The notes under the pieces: model-generated
The model's database searches: none
The model's input: the letters and a program-made list of their open reading frames with translations, nothing else
What the model was told of the DNA's origin: nothing
Translations under genes and position numbers: made by a program
Assembly: GCA_964349355.1 (NCBI GenBank)
Contig: CAYGFZ010000014.1
Coordinates: 1-41,959 of the forward strand
Direction of reading: 5' to 3'
Length of the DNA stretch: 41,959 bases
DNA from: JAUVXE01 sp964349355
GTDB lineage: Bacteria; Actinomycetota; Coriobacteriia; Anaerosomatales; SLCP01
Shown: positions 7,584 through 16,067 of the stretch, piece after piece
How positions within the stretch are numbered: the stretch's first letter is position 1
Layout: every line of letters begins with the position of its first letter

Positions 7584-8215
7584 TGGGTTATCGGCTCACA
7601 CGCACGCTTCGTGCCAGCGCAGCTCGACTGGTTCTCGCCTCCTACCGGACGCGCTTCATCGGCTCTGATCGCGTACCCGCCGGTGGAGCGATCCTTGCGG
7701 GCAACCATGTCTCGTATCTCGATCCGGTCCTGCTGTGGTGCGGTGCCCCGCGTCTCACCCACTTCATGGCGAAGTCTGAACTGTGGGATGTCCCGGTCGT
7801 CGGGTGGCTCCTGCCGCAGCTGCTTGCGTTCCCGGTGCACCGTGGCTCGGCCGATCGCGTGGCGATCTCGAAGGCGAGCGATCTCCTCGGCGACGGTAAC
7901 CTGGTGGGCATCTTCCCCGAAGGCACCCGCCAGCAGGGTCTCGCTGATGACGAACTCGGACAGGCGAACGAAGGCGTCGCGTTCATCGCCATGCGAGCGG
8001 GCGTCCCGGTCGTGCCGGTCGGCATCTCTGGCACCGAGCACGCGCTGCCCAAGGGCGCATGGCTTCCGCGATTCCCCCGGGTCACGGTAGTCTACGGGGA
8101 GCCGGTCTTGGCCGAGGAGTTCACCGAAGGCTCGCGCAAGCAGCGCCTCCACGCGTTCACGACCGAGATCATGCGCCGGATAGCTGCTGCTCGCGCCGAG
8201 GCACGGGAGGTCTGA
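7583..8215 (+). CDS. plsC: 1-acyl-sn-glycerol-3-phosphate acyltransferase
   Basis: 210 residues. Adds the second acyl chain to lysophosphatidic acid at the inner face of the membrane. NHVSYLDP (about residues 47-54) is the catalytic HX4D motif, and FPEGTRQ (near 112) is the glycerophosphate-binding motif. PVVPVGISGTE follows, as usual. Length and the short hydrophobic N-terminal helix fit the PlsC family. It overlaps cmk by one base and ends 2 bases before ispH, so the three are co-transcribed. PlsY, the enzyme for the preceding step, lies four genes downstream. Confidence 0.92.
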   Translation: MGYRLTRTLRASAARLVLASYRTRFIGSDRVPAGGAILAGNHVSYLDPVLLWCGAPRLTHFMAKSELWDVPVVGWLLPQLLAFPVHRGSADRVAISKASDLLGDGNLVGIFPEGTRQQGLADDELGQANEGVAFIAMRAGVPVVPVGISGTEHALPKGAWLPRFPRVTVVYGEPVLAEEFTEGSRKQRLHAFTTEIMRRIAAARAEAREV

Positions 8216-8217
8216 CG

Positions 8218-9051
8218 ATGCAGGTACGTGTCGCAAGCCACGCGGGAGTCTGCTACGGGGTCGAGCGCGCGTTCGAGCTCGCCACAGACGTTGCTACCGG
8301 TGCCACTCCGGTCCACACCCTCGGCCCGCTCATCCACAACCCGCAAGCGGTAGAAGCACTACGCAAGCAGGGCGTCGAGGTCGCCGACACCCTCGATGAC
8401 GTGCACGATGGCACGCTCGTCATCCGGACGCACGGCGTCGGCCCCGCGATCATCGAAGCTGCCCGCGCGAAGGGACTCGACGTCGTTGACGCGACGTGCC
8501 CGTTCGTGAGCAAGGTCCACGATGCCGCTCACGCGCTGATCGAGGAGGGCTACTCGGTCATCGTGGTCGGGGAGGCCGATCACCCCGAGGTCGAGGGCAT
8601 TCGCGCTCATGCAGGCGGCGATGCGCTCATCGTCCAGTCCGCCGCCGAACTGCCCGAACCGCTTCCGGGCCGACGTCTCGGCATCGTCGTGCAGACCACG
8701 CAATCCGCCGAGCGCCTCGAAGAGGTCGTCGCGGCGGTCCTTCCCCGCGCCGCCGAGGTGCGCGTCTTCAACACGATCTGCTCCGCCACCGCACAGCGTC
8801 AGCGCTCCGCCGCGGAGCTCGCGGGAGAGGTGGACGTCATGGTAATCGTCGGTGGCCGAAACTCGGGCAACACCACGAGGCTCACCGAGATCTCCTCGGC
8901 GGTCAATCCGAGGACACACCACGTCGAGACTGCCGAGGAACTCGATCAGGCGTGGTTTGCTGGCGCGTCGCTCGTGGGCGTGACAGCAGGCGCGTCGACT
9001 CCGGACGTCCAGATGGCCGACGTCATCGAGGCCATCGAGTCGATCCGCTGA
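8218..9051 (+). CDS. ispH: 4-hydroxy-3-methylbut-2-enyl diphosphate reductase
   Basis: 277 residues. Last step of the non-mevalonate (MEP) isoprenoid pathway, making IPP and DMAPP with a [4Fe-4S] cluster. The three cluster cysteines are visible at residues 12 (GVCYGV), 94 (DATCPF) and 188 (NTICSAT). The conserved His residues at 40, 72 and 122, and the GVTAGASTPD segment near the end, complete the active site. I take the ATG at 8218, two bases after the plsC stop. Open sequence upstream belongs to another frame of plsC. Confidence 0.95.
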   Translation: MQVRVASHAGVCYGVERAFELATDVATGATPVHTLGPLIHNPQAVEALRKQGVEVADTLDDVHDGTLVIRTHGVGPAIIEAARAKGLDVVDATCPFVSKVHDAAHALIEEGYSVIVVGEADHPEVEGIRAHAGGDALIVQSAAELPEPLPGRRLGIVVQTTQSAERLEEVVAAVLPRAAEVRVFNTICSATAQRQRSAAELAGEVDVMVIVGGRNSGNTTRLTEISSAVNPRTHHVETAEELDQAWFAGASLVGVTAGASTPDVQMADVIEAIESIR

Positions 9052-9052
9052 C

Positions 9053-10378
9053 GTGAGCGCTCGTCTTGCATATGGCGGTAGCACCGCAAGGCCCGCAGCC
9101 GGCGGGGGCGGAGTCGTCGCACGCGTCGAGCCGGACTCTCCGGCCGCGCGCGCGGGGATCGCCCCCGGCGAGCGGATCCTGACGGCGAACGGCCGAGTGC
9201 TGACCGATGTCATCGCATGGTGCTGGGAGAGCGACACCGCCTCGGTGACTGCCACGGTGGCCGGGTCTGACGAAGCGATCCGCGAGGTCGTCCTCACGCG
9301 CGGCGGCCACGAGGCGTGGGGGATCGACTTCGCCGCCGCACTCTTCGACGAGGTCCACACCTGCCGCAACAGGTGCGCGTTCTGTTTTATGTCGCAGCTC
9401 CCGCGAGGACTGCGCCGCGCGCTCTACGTCCGTGACGACGACTATAGGCTCTCGTTCCTCTCGGGTAACTTCATCACGCTCACCAACTTAAGTGACGACG
9501 ACATCACCCGGATCACCACCGAGCATCTCTCACCGCTCCACGTCTCGCTCCATGCGATCACACCTGCCGTGCGCGAGCGTCTCGTGTGCGCGCGGGAGGA
9601 TCGTGGGCTCGACCGCTTCGATGAGTTGGTCGAAGCCGGTATCGATCTGCACGTGCAGATCGTGCTCGTCCCCGGCGAGAACGACCGCGATGAGCTCAAG
9701 GCGACGCTGTCGTGGCTGGCAGCGAGAGAGGGCGTCCTCTCCGTCGGGATCGTCCCGCTCGGTTTCACAGCTCACCAGAATCTCTTCAGCAGCTCCTACG
9801 AGCATCCTGATGCAGCCGCCTCCGTACTCGACGCGATCGCACCGTGGGCTACAGCGATGCGGGACCGGGACGGGGTAGGCTGGGTCTACGCTGCCGACGA
9901 GTTCTACCTGACCGCAGGTCGCGACGTCCCGTCAGCGGCGGAGTACGACTCGTTCCCCCAGTACGAAAACGGCATCGGACTCGTCCGTTCCTTCATCGAC
10001 GACTTCTACGCAGCGCCCACCAGTGACCGTCCTCCGTCCGCCGAGCAGTTCACCCTGGTGACGGGGACCATGTTCGCGCCTGTGCTCGCGGGCTTGCTCG
10101 AGGCGGCCGGCTTCTCTTCGAGGGTGAGCGTGCTGCCGGTCGAGAACCGCTTCTTCGGCGGTAATGTGGGAGTGACCGGGCTTCTCGCGGGCGTCGATAT
10201 CGCCTCGGCGGTGCGCGAAGGACGTGTCTCGGGCAGCGTGCTCGTTCCGGATGTCGTGTTCAACGACGACGGCCTTACGCTCGACGACCTCAGCGCAGCG
10301 GAACTCCGGCAGGCGGCTGGCGTGCCCCTCGCGGTGCTTGCCACGGGCGCACAGCCACTGCGCTCTGCTATTCTTTAG
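9053..10378 (+). CDS. DUF512 radical-SAM protein with N-terminal PDZ-like domain
   Basis: 441 residues, GTG start one base after ispH. Residues about 20-75 look like a PDZ domain (VVARVEPDSPAARAGIAPGE). Near residue 104 comes HTCRNRCAFCFMSQLPRGLR, a CxxxCxxC [4Fe-4S] motif of the radical-SAM type. The C-terminal half (from about YENGIGLVRSFIDDF) is DUF512, including FTLVTGTMFAPVL and VENRFFGGNVGVTGLL. The family is widespread in Firmicutes, Cyanobacteria and some Actinobacteria next to der, but its reaction is not established to my knowledge. The adjacency to der is kept here, with 54 bases between, which hints at a role tied to ribosomes or the membrane (inference). Confidence 0.85.
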   Translation: MSARLAYGGSTARPAAGGGGVVARVEPDSPAARAGIAPGERILTANGRVLTDVIAWCWESDTASVTATVAGSDEAIREVVLTRGGHEAWGIDFAAALFDEVHTCRNRCAFCFMSQLPRGLRRALYVRDDDYRLSFLSGNFITLTNLSDDDITRITTEHLSPLHVSLHAITPAVRERLVCAREDRGLDRFDELVEAGIDLHVQIVLVPGENDRDELKATLSWLAAREGVLSVGIVPLGFTAHQNLFSSSYEHPDAAASVLDAIAPWATAMRDRDGVGWVYAADEFYLTAGRDVPSAAEYDSFPQYENGIGLVRSFIDDFYAAPTSDRPPSAEQFTLVTGTMFAPVLAGLLEAAGFSSRVSVLPVENRFFGGNVGVTGLLAGVDIASAVREGRVSGSVLVPDVVFNDDGLTLDDLSAAELRQAAGVPLAVLATGAQPLRSAIL

Positions 10379-10432
10379 TATTGCAGTACACGGGGCGCCG
10401 AGCCTCGTCCCTCTAACCCCCGGAGCACACCG

Positions 10433-11743
10433 ATGTCCCTACCTATCGTCGCAGTCGTCGGTCGGCCTAACGTCGGCAAGTCGACCTTCGTCAATCGCAT
10501 AGCCCAGACCGCTGACGCCATCGTCCATGAGGCGCGTGGTGTCACCCGTGACCGTAGTTACCACCGCGCCGAGTGGAACGGGCGCGACTTCATGCTCATC
10601 GACACTGGTGGCATCGAGAACACAAAGGACGATCCGTTCGCCGAGTCGATCACCGCGCAGGCACTCACCGCCACTACCGAGGCGGACATCATCATCGTGC
10701 TGGTGGATAGTACGACAGGCATGACTACGGCCGATGAGGAGGTCGCGCGCAGGCTGAAACGTGCGTCGGCTCCTGTCTTCCTTGTCGTCAACAAGATGGA
10801 CACTCCCAATCGTGACGACGAGATCCACGAGTTCTGGGGGCTGGGACTCGGGCAGCCGTGGCCCGTCAGCGCCACGCATGGCCACGGTACCGGCGATCTG
10901 CTCGACGAGATCGTCAACGTTCTCCCCGCCCCTGAGCCCGTCATCGAGACCGATGCGATCGACGTCGCCATCATCGGCAAGCCCAACGCCGGCAAGTCTT
11001 CTCTGCTCAACCGTCTCGTCGGCACCGACCGGGCCATCGTCAGCGAGGTCGCCGGGACCACGCGCGACGCACTCGACGTGTTGGTCGAGCGGGAGGGGCG
11101 CTCGTACCGATTCGTCGACACCGCGGGCATCCGGCGCAAGGCGCGCATCGATGCCGATGTCGAGTACTACGGCTTCGTCCGCGCGATGCGGGCGATCGAC
11201 AACGCCGAGCTCGCACTACTCGTCATCGACGCGACAGAAGGTGTCACCGACCAGGACCAGCGTGTCGCGCGTTTCGCGGCCGAGCGCGGCTGCGCGCTGA
11301 TCATCCTTCTCAACAAGTGGGATCTGGTCGACGACCCCGAGTGGCGCGAGGAGATCGACTACCAGCTGAAGGATCGTCTCGGATTCGTCTCTTACGCACC
11401 GGTACTGCGTATCAGCGCGCTCACCGGCGCCAAGGTCACCCGTATCTTCAAGGCCATCGAGACCTCCTGGGGCAACTACACACAGCAGATCCCCACCAGC
11501 AAACTCAATCGCGTACTCACCGAGATGCGCGAGTTCGGTCACACCGTCAGCAAGGGCTCTCGTACCCTTCGGATCCACTACATGACGCAGACCCGGACCT
11601 CGCCACCCGGCTTCACCCTCTTTGCGAACCACCCGCAGCTCGCCGATGACTCGTTCAAGCGGTACGTCGAGAACCGCTTGCGCGAAGCGTTCGATTTTGC
11701 CGGGACACCGATGATCCTGAAGTTCAAGCACAAGGACTCATAA
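10433..11743 (+). CDS. der: Ribosome-associated GTPase Der (EngA)
   Basis: 436 residues. Double-GTPase needed for maturation of the large ribosomal subunit. The first G domain starts at residue 3 with GRPNVGKS (10-17), DTGG and NKMD. The second has GKPNAGKS (about 182-189), DTAGIRR and NKWD. The KH-like C-terminal domain follows from about residue 350 (SKLNRVLTEM, then TSPPGFTLFANHP). Both GTP sites look intact. It ends one base before plsY. Confidence 0.95.
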   Translation: MSLPIVAVVGRPNVGKSTFVNRIAQTADAIVHEARGVTRDRSYHRAEWNGRDFMLIDTGGIENTKDDPFAESITAQALTATTEADIIIVLVDSTTGMTTADEEVARRLKRASAPVFLVVNKMDTPNRDDEIHEFWGLGLGQPWPVSATHGHGTGDLLDEIVNVLPAPEPVIETDAIDVAIIGKPNAGKSSLLNRLVGTDRAIVSEVAGTTRDALDVLVEREGRSYRFVDTAGIRRKARIDADVEYYGFVRAMRAIDNAELALLVIDATEGVTDQDQRVARFAAERGCALIILLNKWDLVDDPEWREEIDYQLKDRLGFVSYAPVLRISALTGAKVTRIFKAIETSWGNYTQQIPTSKLNRVLTEMREFGHTVSKGSRTLRIHYMTQTRTSPPGFTLFANHPQLADDSFKRYVENRLREAFDFAGTPMILKFKHKDS

Positions 11744-11744
11744 G

Positions 11745-12404
11745 ATGGTGGTCGCGATGCAACTAGCCTTCGTGACCGTCGTCGCATATCTCATCGGCGC
11801 GATCCCCAACGCGCTCATCGTCGGCCGGCTGGCGCTCTCTACCGACGTTCGTGAACATGGCTCAGGCAATCTCGGCGCCACCAACGCGTGGCGCGTCCTT
11901 GGCTGGAAGGCCGGGGTAGGGGTCTTGCTGCTCGATACCGGCAAAGGCGCGCTAGCGGTGTGGATCGCGACCCTCGTTCACCCGGTGGCGGTTGGAGGAC
12001 AGCTGCAAGACTGGTTCGTCATCGTGGCTGCCATGGCCGCGGTTCTCGGCCACTCGTACTCGCCGTACGTGCGTTTCGCGGGCGGGAAAGGGGTCGCCAC
12101 CGCCGCGGGTGCGCTCCTCGTGATGATGCCGCTCGTCTGGGCGATCCAGCTTGCAGTCTTTCTCACCGTCATCTTGGTCTTCCGGATGGTGAGCCTGGGA
12201 TCGCTCGTCATCGCTGCGCTCTTCCCGGTTCTCGTGCTCGTGTTCTATGCTGACCGGACACCGTTCATCCTCTTCGCTTTTCTTGCGGCCGCTCTCGTCA
12301 TCTGGCGACACCGGAGTAACATCGGTCGTATCATTCGGGGTGCGGAGCCGAAACTGTCGCTCGGCCGCAAGACGCCTGACGACGCGCAAGGAGGGGTCGC
12401 ATGA
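11745..12404 (+). CDS. plsY: Glycerol-3-phosphate acyltransferase PlsY
   Basis: 219 residues, integral membrane protein that transfers acyl groups from acyl-phosphate to glycerol-3-phosphate, the first committed phospholipid step. Conserved loops are SGNLGATNAWR (about residues 40-50), DTGKG (65-69), GHSYSPYVRFAGGKGVAT (about 104-121) and the C-terminal WRHRSNIGRIIRG. The segments between form five to six transmembrane helices. It needs a PlsX partner, which is not in this window. Its stop overlaps the gpsA start (ATGA). Confidence 0.95.
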   Translation: MVVAMQLAFVTVVAYLIGAIPNALIVGRLALSTDVREHGSGNLGATNAWRVLGWKAGVGVLLLDTGKGALAVWIATLVHPVAVGGQLQDWFVIVAAMAAVLGHSYSPYVRFAGGKGVATAAGALLVMMPLVWAIQLAVFLTVILVFRMVSLGSLVIAALFPVLVLVFYADRTPFILFAFLAAALVIWRHRSNIGRIIRGAEPKLSLGRKTPDDAQGGVA

Positions 12405-13420
12405 GTCGAGTCGCGGTCATCGGGGCGGGATCGTGGGGGACGGCAGTCGCCTCTCTGCTGGGGGCCAACAGTGTGCCGACAACGCTCTGGGCGCGCTCAC
12501 AAGAGGTCGTCGATGCGATCACCGAGACACGCCGCAACCCGCGCTACCTGCGCGAGGTCGTGCTTGCCGACCAGGTCACGGCCACCTCTGACCTCGAGGA
12601 GGCCCTCCGTGGCGCTGACGTGATAGTCATCGCTACTCCCAGCAAGGCGGTACATGCCACGGCCGAGGCGATTCGTCCGTACTACGACGGCAGCGCGCCG
12701 GTCGTCAGCCTCGCAAAGGGTCTCGAACCGGAGACCCTCTCCCGCATGACGGTCCTTCTCGGCGAGGTTCTCGGCGCTCCGGAGCGCATGGCTGCGCTCT
12801 CCGGTCCCAACCATGCCGAGGAGGTATCGCGCGGTATCCCCTCGGCTACGGTGATCGCGGCCTGTGACCAGTCGGTCGGCGTCTATCTGCGCGGAGTGTT
12901 CATGACGCCCGCGTTTCGCGTCTATACCAACATCGACGTTATCGGAGTGGAACTTGCCGGCGCGTCGAAGAACGTCATCGCTGTAGCCGCCGGTATCTCT
13001 GACGGCCTGGGTTTTGGCGACAACACCAAAGCGAGTCTGATGACGCGCGGTCTGGCCGAGATGAGCCGCCTGGGACGCGCAGCCGGTGCGAACCCGCTCA
13101 CCTACATGGGGCTTGCGGGGGTGGGCGACCTCATCGCGACGTGTACCTCCCGCCACAGCCGCAACCGCGCTCTCGGCGAACGGCTGGCGGGCGGCGGTAC
13201 GGTCGAGCAGTTCGAGACCGAGACCCACATGGTCGCCGAGGGCGCGACTTCGTGTGCGACCGTCGCCGAGCTCGGCGAGCGGTACGGGATCGAGATGCCT
13301 ATCACCGCGCAGGTGCGCGGCATCGTCCGCGAGGGCGCATCTCCCTCTTCTGCGGTCGGGGCTCTCATGGGCCGGGATGCCACGGACGAACTGCACGGTA
13401 TGGGACTCATCGACATATAG
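12401..13420 (+). CDS. gpsA: NAD(P)-dependent glycerol-3-phosphate dehydrogenase
   Basis: 339 residues. Reduces dihydroxyacetone phosphate to glycerol-3-phosphate, the substrate of the PlsY encoded just before it. GAGSWGTAVA (residues 7-16) binds the nucleotide. SLAKGLE, SGPNHAEEVS and ELAGASKNVIAVAAGISDGL (with the catalytic Lys) are in place, as is RNRALGERLAGG. The 4-bp overlap with plsY argues for translational coupling of two consecutive reactions. Confidence 0.95.
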   Translation: MSRVAVIGAGSWGTAVASLLGANSVPTTLWARSQEVVDAITETRRNPRYLREVVLADQVTATSDLEEALRGADVIVIATPSKAVHATAEAIRPYYDGSAPVVSLAKGLEPETLSRMTVLLGEVLGAPERMAALSGPNHAEEVSRGIPSATVIAACDQSVGVYLRGVFMTPAFRVYTNIDVIGVELAGASKNVIAVAAGISDGLGFGDNTKASLMTRGLAEMSRLGRAAGANPLTYMGLAGVGDLIATCTSRHSRNRALGERLAGGGTVEQFETETHMVAEGATSCATVAELGERYGIEMPITAQVRGIVREGASPSSAVGALMGRDATDELHGMGLIDI

Positions 13421-13432
13421 GAGGAGGCTCGC

Positions 13433-14104
13433 ATGACCGAACGGGTGCTTATGGCACCGTCGATCCTCTCGGCGGACTTCAACGATCTCGGCACCGCCGT
13501 TCGCGCGGTGGCCGAAGGTGGCGCTGACTTCATCCACGTCGACGTGATGGACGGTCACTTCGTTCCGAACCTGACGATCGGCCCTCCTGTGGTCAAGGCG
13601 CTCAAGCGCGTCACCGACGTCCCGCTCGACGTCCACCTCATGATCTCCAACCCCGAGTCCACCCTTCAGTGGTATCTCGACGCGGGCGCTGAACTGGTCG
13701 TCGTCCACGCCGAGGCCTGCGATCATCTGCACCGTGTCGTCCAGACGATCCACGCCGCCGGAGCGAAGGCGGGTGTGAGTCTCAACCCCGCCACACCACC
13801 CGAGGTCCTGCGCGATATCATCGGCGACCTTGACCTCGTCTTGCTGATGAGCGTCAACCCTGGCTTCGGTGGTCAGTCGTTCATCTCGCGCACCGTGGGC
13901 AAGGTCCGCCGCCTCGCCGCTCTCTGTGCCGAGGAGGGCGCGACACCGTTGATCCAGGTCGATGGCGGAATCGATCGATCCACCGCTCCGCTCGTCGTTG
14001 AGGCCGGAGCCCGGGTGCTCGTCGCCGGTAGCGCGGTCTTCTGCGCCGAGGACCCGGTCTTTGCGATGAACGCGATCCGGGAGGCCGGGGAGCGCGTCTT
14101 GTAG
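13433..14104 (+). CDS. rpe: Ribulose-phosphate 3-epimerase
   Basis: 223 residues, pentose-phosphate pathway. It has the TIM-barrel text APSILSADFNDLG, FIHVDVMDGHFVPNLTIGPP, DVHLMISNPES, LLMSVNPGFGGQSFI and IQVDGGID, with the metal-binding His/Asp residues present. It starts 12 bases after gpsA behind AGGAGG. The product, ribulose-5-phosphate/xylulose-5-phosphate balance, feeds the riboflavin operon that follows, since ribulose-5-phosphate is the substrate of RibB. Confidence 0.95.
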   Translation: MTERVLMAPSILSADFNDLGTAVRAVAEGGADFIHVDVMDGHFVPNLTIGPPVVKALKRVTDVPLDVHLMISNPESTLQWYLDAGAELVVVHAEACDHLHRVVQTIHAAGAKAGVSLNPATPPEVLRDIIGDLDLVLLMSVNPGFGGQSFISRTVGKVRRLAALCAEEGATPLIQVDGGIDRSTAPLVVEAGARVLVAGSAVFCAEDPVFAMNAIREAGERVL

Positions 14105-14120
14105 TACACTTTGCGTGTCT

Positions 14121-14232
14121 TTCTTCAGGGCGGGGTGTAACTCCCCACCGGCGGTCAGAGCCCGCGAGCCCCGATAGGGGTTGACCCGGAGGATTTCCGG
14201 GGCCGACAGTGAAAGTCTGGATGGGAGAAGAG
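14121..14232 (+). promoter_or_regulatory. FMN riboswitch (RFN element)
   Basis: The conserved RFN landmarks appear in order: TTCTTCAGGGCGGGGTGTAA, CTCCCCACCGGCGGTCAGAG, CCCGCGAGCC, then GATTTCCGGGGCCGACAGTG and AAAGTCTGGATGGGAGAAGA. This is the complete FMN aptamer, 18 bases before ribD. FMN binding would lower expression of the riboflavin operon. I do not see a clear terminator after it, so in this GC-rich lineage control may be at translation, by hiding the ribD ribosome-binding site (inference). A TACACT at 14105-14110 could be the -10 box. Confidence 0.95.
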
Positions 14233-14249
14233 AGGAACGGTATCCGGGC

Positions 14250-15356
14250 ATGCGCCTGTTTTCTGACGTATCTGCGTCTATCGAAGATCCCTACCTGCGT
14301 CGTGCACACGAACTTGCCGTGCACGGTATCGGCCGGACCTCTCCCAACCCTGCGGTCGGATGCGTGATCGTCTCCGGCGGTGAAGTTGTCGGCGAGGGAT
14401 GGCACGAGTCCGCCGGCGGACCCCACGCGGAGATCATCGCGTTACGTCAGGCAGGAGAGCGTGCTGCTGACGCGACCGCGTACGTGACCCTCGAGCCGTG
14501 TACGCACCAGGGGCGCACGCCGCCATGTACCGATGCACTCATCGAAGCCGGAGTCGCCACGGTCGTCATGGGTATGCACGACCCGCACGCGATTGCGTCA
14601 GGGGGCGCGGAGATTCTTCGCTCCTTCGGCGTACGGGTCCGGTTCTGCGACGATTCCGCTCCGTTTGCTGCCTTGAACGAGGGGTGGCTCAAGCATCTTT
14701 CCACGGGGCTCCCCTGGGTTACGGCGAAGGTCGCCGTGTCTTTGGACGGAAAGATCGCACGGGCCGAGGGTGTCCGGACCGCGATGAGCGCGTCGGGGAG
14801 CCGTTCGATCACGATGAGACTACGCTCGATGGCCGACGCGGTGATGGTGGGTGCGCGCACGGCGAACATAGATGATCCCTCGCTCACGGCGCGCGACCCC
14901 AACGGCGACCTTGTTGAGCGGCAGCCGGTGCGCGTCGTTGTGTGCCGCGACCTGATTCCGAGCACGTCATCGCTGCTGAGCGATGACGTAGGACCCGTGG
15001 TTCTCCTCGTCCCGCGGCAACGCGCTGCCGATGTCCCTGCTCCGGCAGCAGGGGTGCAGGTGATGCCATACGACTCGTCCGAGGGGCTTTCCTCTGCACT
15101 CGCGGTGCTCGCCGATGCGGGGATCCGACGTCTGCTCATCGAGCCCGGTCCGTATCTGATGGCGAGTCTGTGGCAGTCGGGCCTCATCGACGAACTGGTA
15201 CTGATACACGCAGGCGGGTTCGCGGGATCGCACGCTCCGGGAATCTACCCGGGTGAGGGCGAAGGAACGCTGCACGAACTTTATCGATCCTTAGCGGCAG
15301 TGGAAGCCGGTGTTGTGGCCGGCGACGCGGTGACTGTGTGGAGGCCGAGTACATAG
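14250..15356 (+). CDS. ribD: Riboflavin biosynthesis deaminase/reductase RibD
   Basis: 368 residues, bifunctional. The N-terminal deaminase has the zinc ligands in GGPHAEIIAL (HAE) and LEPCTHQGRTPPCTDAL (PCx~8C), about residues 56-92. The C-terminal reductase starts near VTAKVAVSLDGKIA (about 170), with MVGARTANIDDPSLTARD. ATG at 14250 is preceded by AGAGAGGAA. The reductase part lacks the usual W-I-(S/T)-G run after SLDGKIA, with TAMSASGSRS in its place, which looks like a lineage variant. First gene of the riboswitch-controlled rib operon. Confidence 0.93.
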   Translation: MRLFSDVSASIEDPYLRRAHELAVHGIGRTSPNPAVGCVIVSGGEVVGEGWHESAGGPHAEIIALRQAGERAADATAYVTLEPCTHQGRTPPCTDALIEAGVATVVMGMHDPHAIASGGAEILRSFGVRVRFCDDSAPFAALNEGWLKHLSTGLPWVTAKVAVSLDGKIARAEGVRTAMSASGSRSITMRLRSMADAVMVGARTANIDDPSLTARDPNGDLVERQPVRVVVCRDLIPSTSSLLSDDVGPVVLLVPRQRAADVPAPAAGVQVMPYDSSEGLSSALAVLADAGIRRLLIEPGPYLMASLWQSGLIDELVLIHAGGFAGSHAPGIYPGEGEGTLHELYRSLAAVEAGVVAGDAVTVWRPST

Positions 15357-15395
15357 CGGCGCGCGAGCGCCTCAAAACAGAAGGGACGAACCGAG

Positions 15396-16067
15396 ATGTT
15401 CACAGGACTCGTCGAGTCTGAAGGTATCATCACACGGGTCGAGCGGGTTAGCGGCGGCGGGCTGAGACTCGAAGTCTACGCGCCTGAGTTCGGGCGAGAC
15501 ATGTCGATCGGTGACTCTATCGCGGTCGACGGTGTCTGCCTGACTGTGGTGAAGTTCATCCGCGGCGCGTTCATCGCCGACGTGAGTCAGGAGACCCTCG
15601 AGCGCTCGACTCTCGGGACGATCCGCCAAAGCGACAAGGTCAACCTCGAGCGCGCGATCAGGCTTTCCGACCGGCTCGGCGGACACATCGTGACCGGGCA
15701 CATCGATGCGGTCGGCACCCTGGTCATGCGGCATGCCGCCGGAAACTCGACCGTGTACCAGTTCTCTGCACCGCCAGCGGTGATGGAGTACGTGGTGCCC
15801 AAGGGCTCGATAGCCATCGACGGCATCTCACTTACGGTCGCGCAGGTCCGTGATGACTCGTTCGTTGCTGCGGTCATCCCGCACACCGAGCAGTCGACCA
15901 CGCTCGGCTCAAAGCCTACCGGGTCGCGCGTCAATCTCGAGGTCGACATGATGGCCAAGTACGTCAAGGCGTTCGTCGCGGTCTATGCGGGCGACGACGC
16001 TGACGCGCTTCGTCCCGGTCGCCGTGGGCTCGGAGATATGCTGCGTGACCTGACCGAGGGTCGGTGA
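15396..16067 (+). CDS. ribE: Riboflavin synthase alpha chain
   Basis: 223 residues. Dismutates two 6,7-dimethyl-8-ribityllumazine molecules to riboflavin. MFTGLVESEGIITRVE starts the first lumazine-binding repeat, and GGHIVTGHIDAVGTL starts the second (near residue 95). DGVCLTVV and DGISLTVA occupy equivalent places in the two halves. The C-terminus is a little longer than usual. It ends in a GTGA overlap with ribBA. Confidence 0.95.
   Translation: MFTGLVESEGIITRVERVSGGGLRLEVYAPEFGRDMSIGDSIAVDGVCLTVVKFIRGAFIADVSQETLERSTLGTIRQSDKVNLERAIRLSDRLGGHIVTGHIDAVGTLVMRHAAGNSTVYQFSAPPAVMEYVVPKGSIAIDGISLTVAQVRDDSFVAAVIPHTEQSTTLGSKPTGSRVNLEVDMMAKYVKAFVAVYAGDDADALRPGRRGLGDMLRDLTEGR

Noticed and set aside
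6875..8236. 453-codon minus-strand frame across the N gap
   Set aside because: Antisense to cmk and plsC and includes N-derived residues.
12497..14251. 584-codon open frame on the minus strand
   Set aside because: Antisense to gpsA and rpe, both certain. No homology and no ribosome-binding site; a GC-driven shadow.
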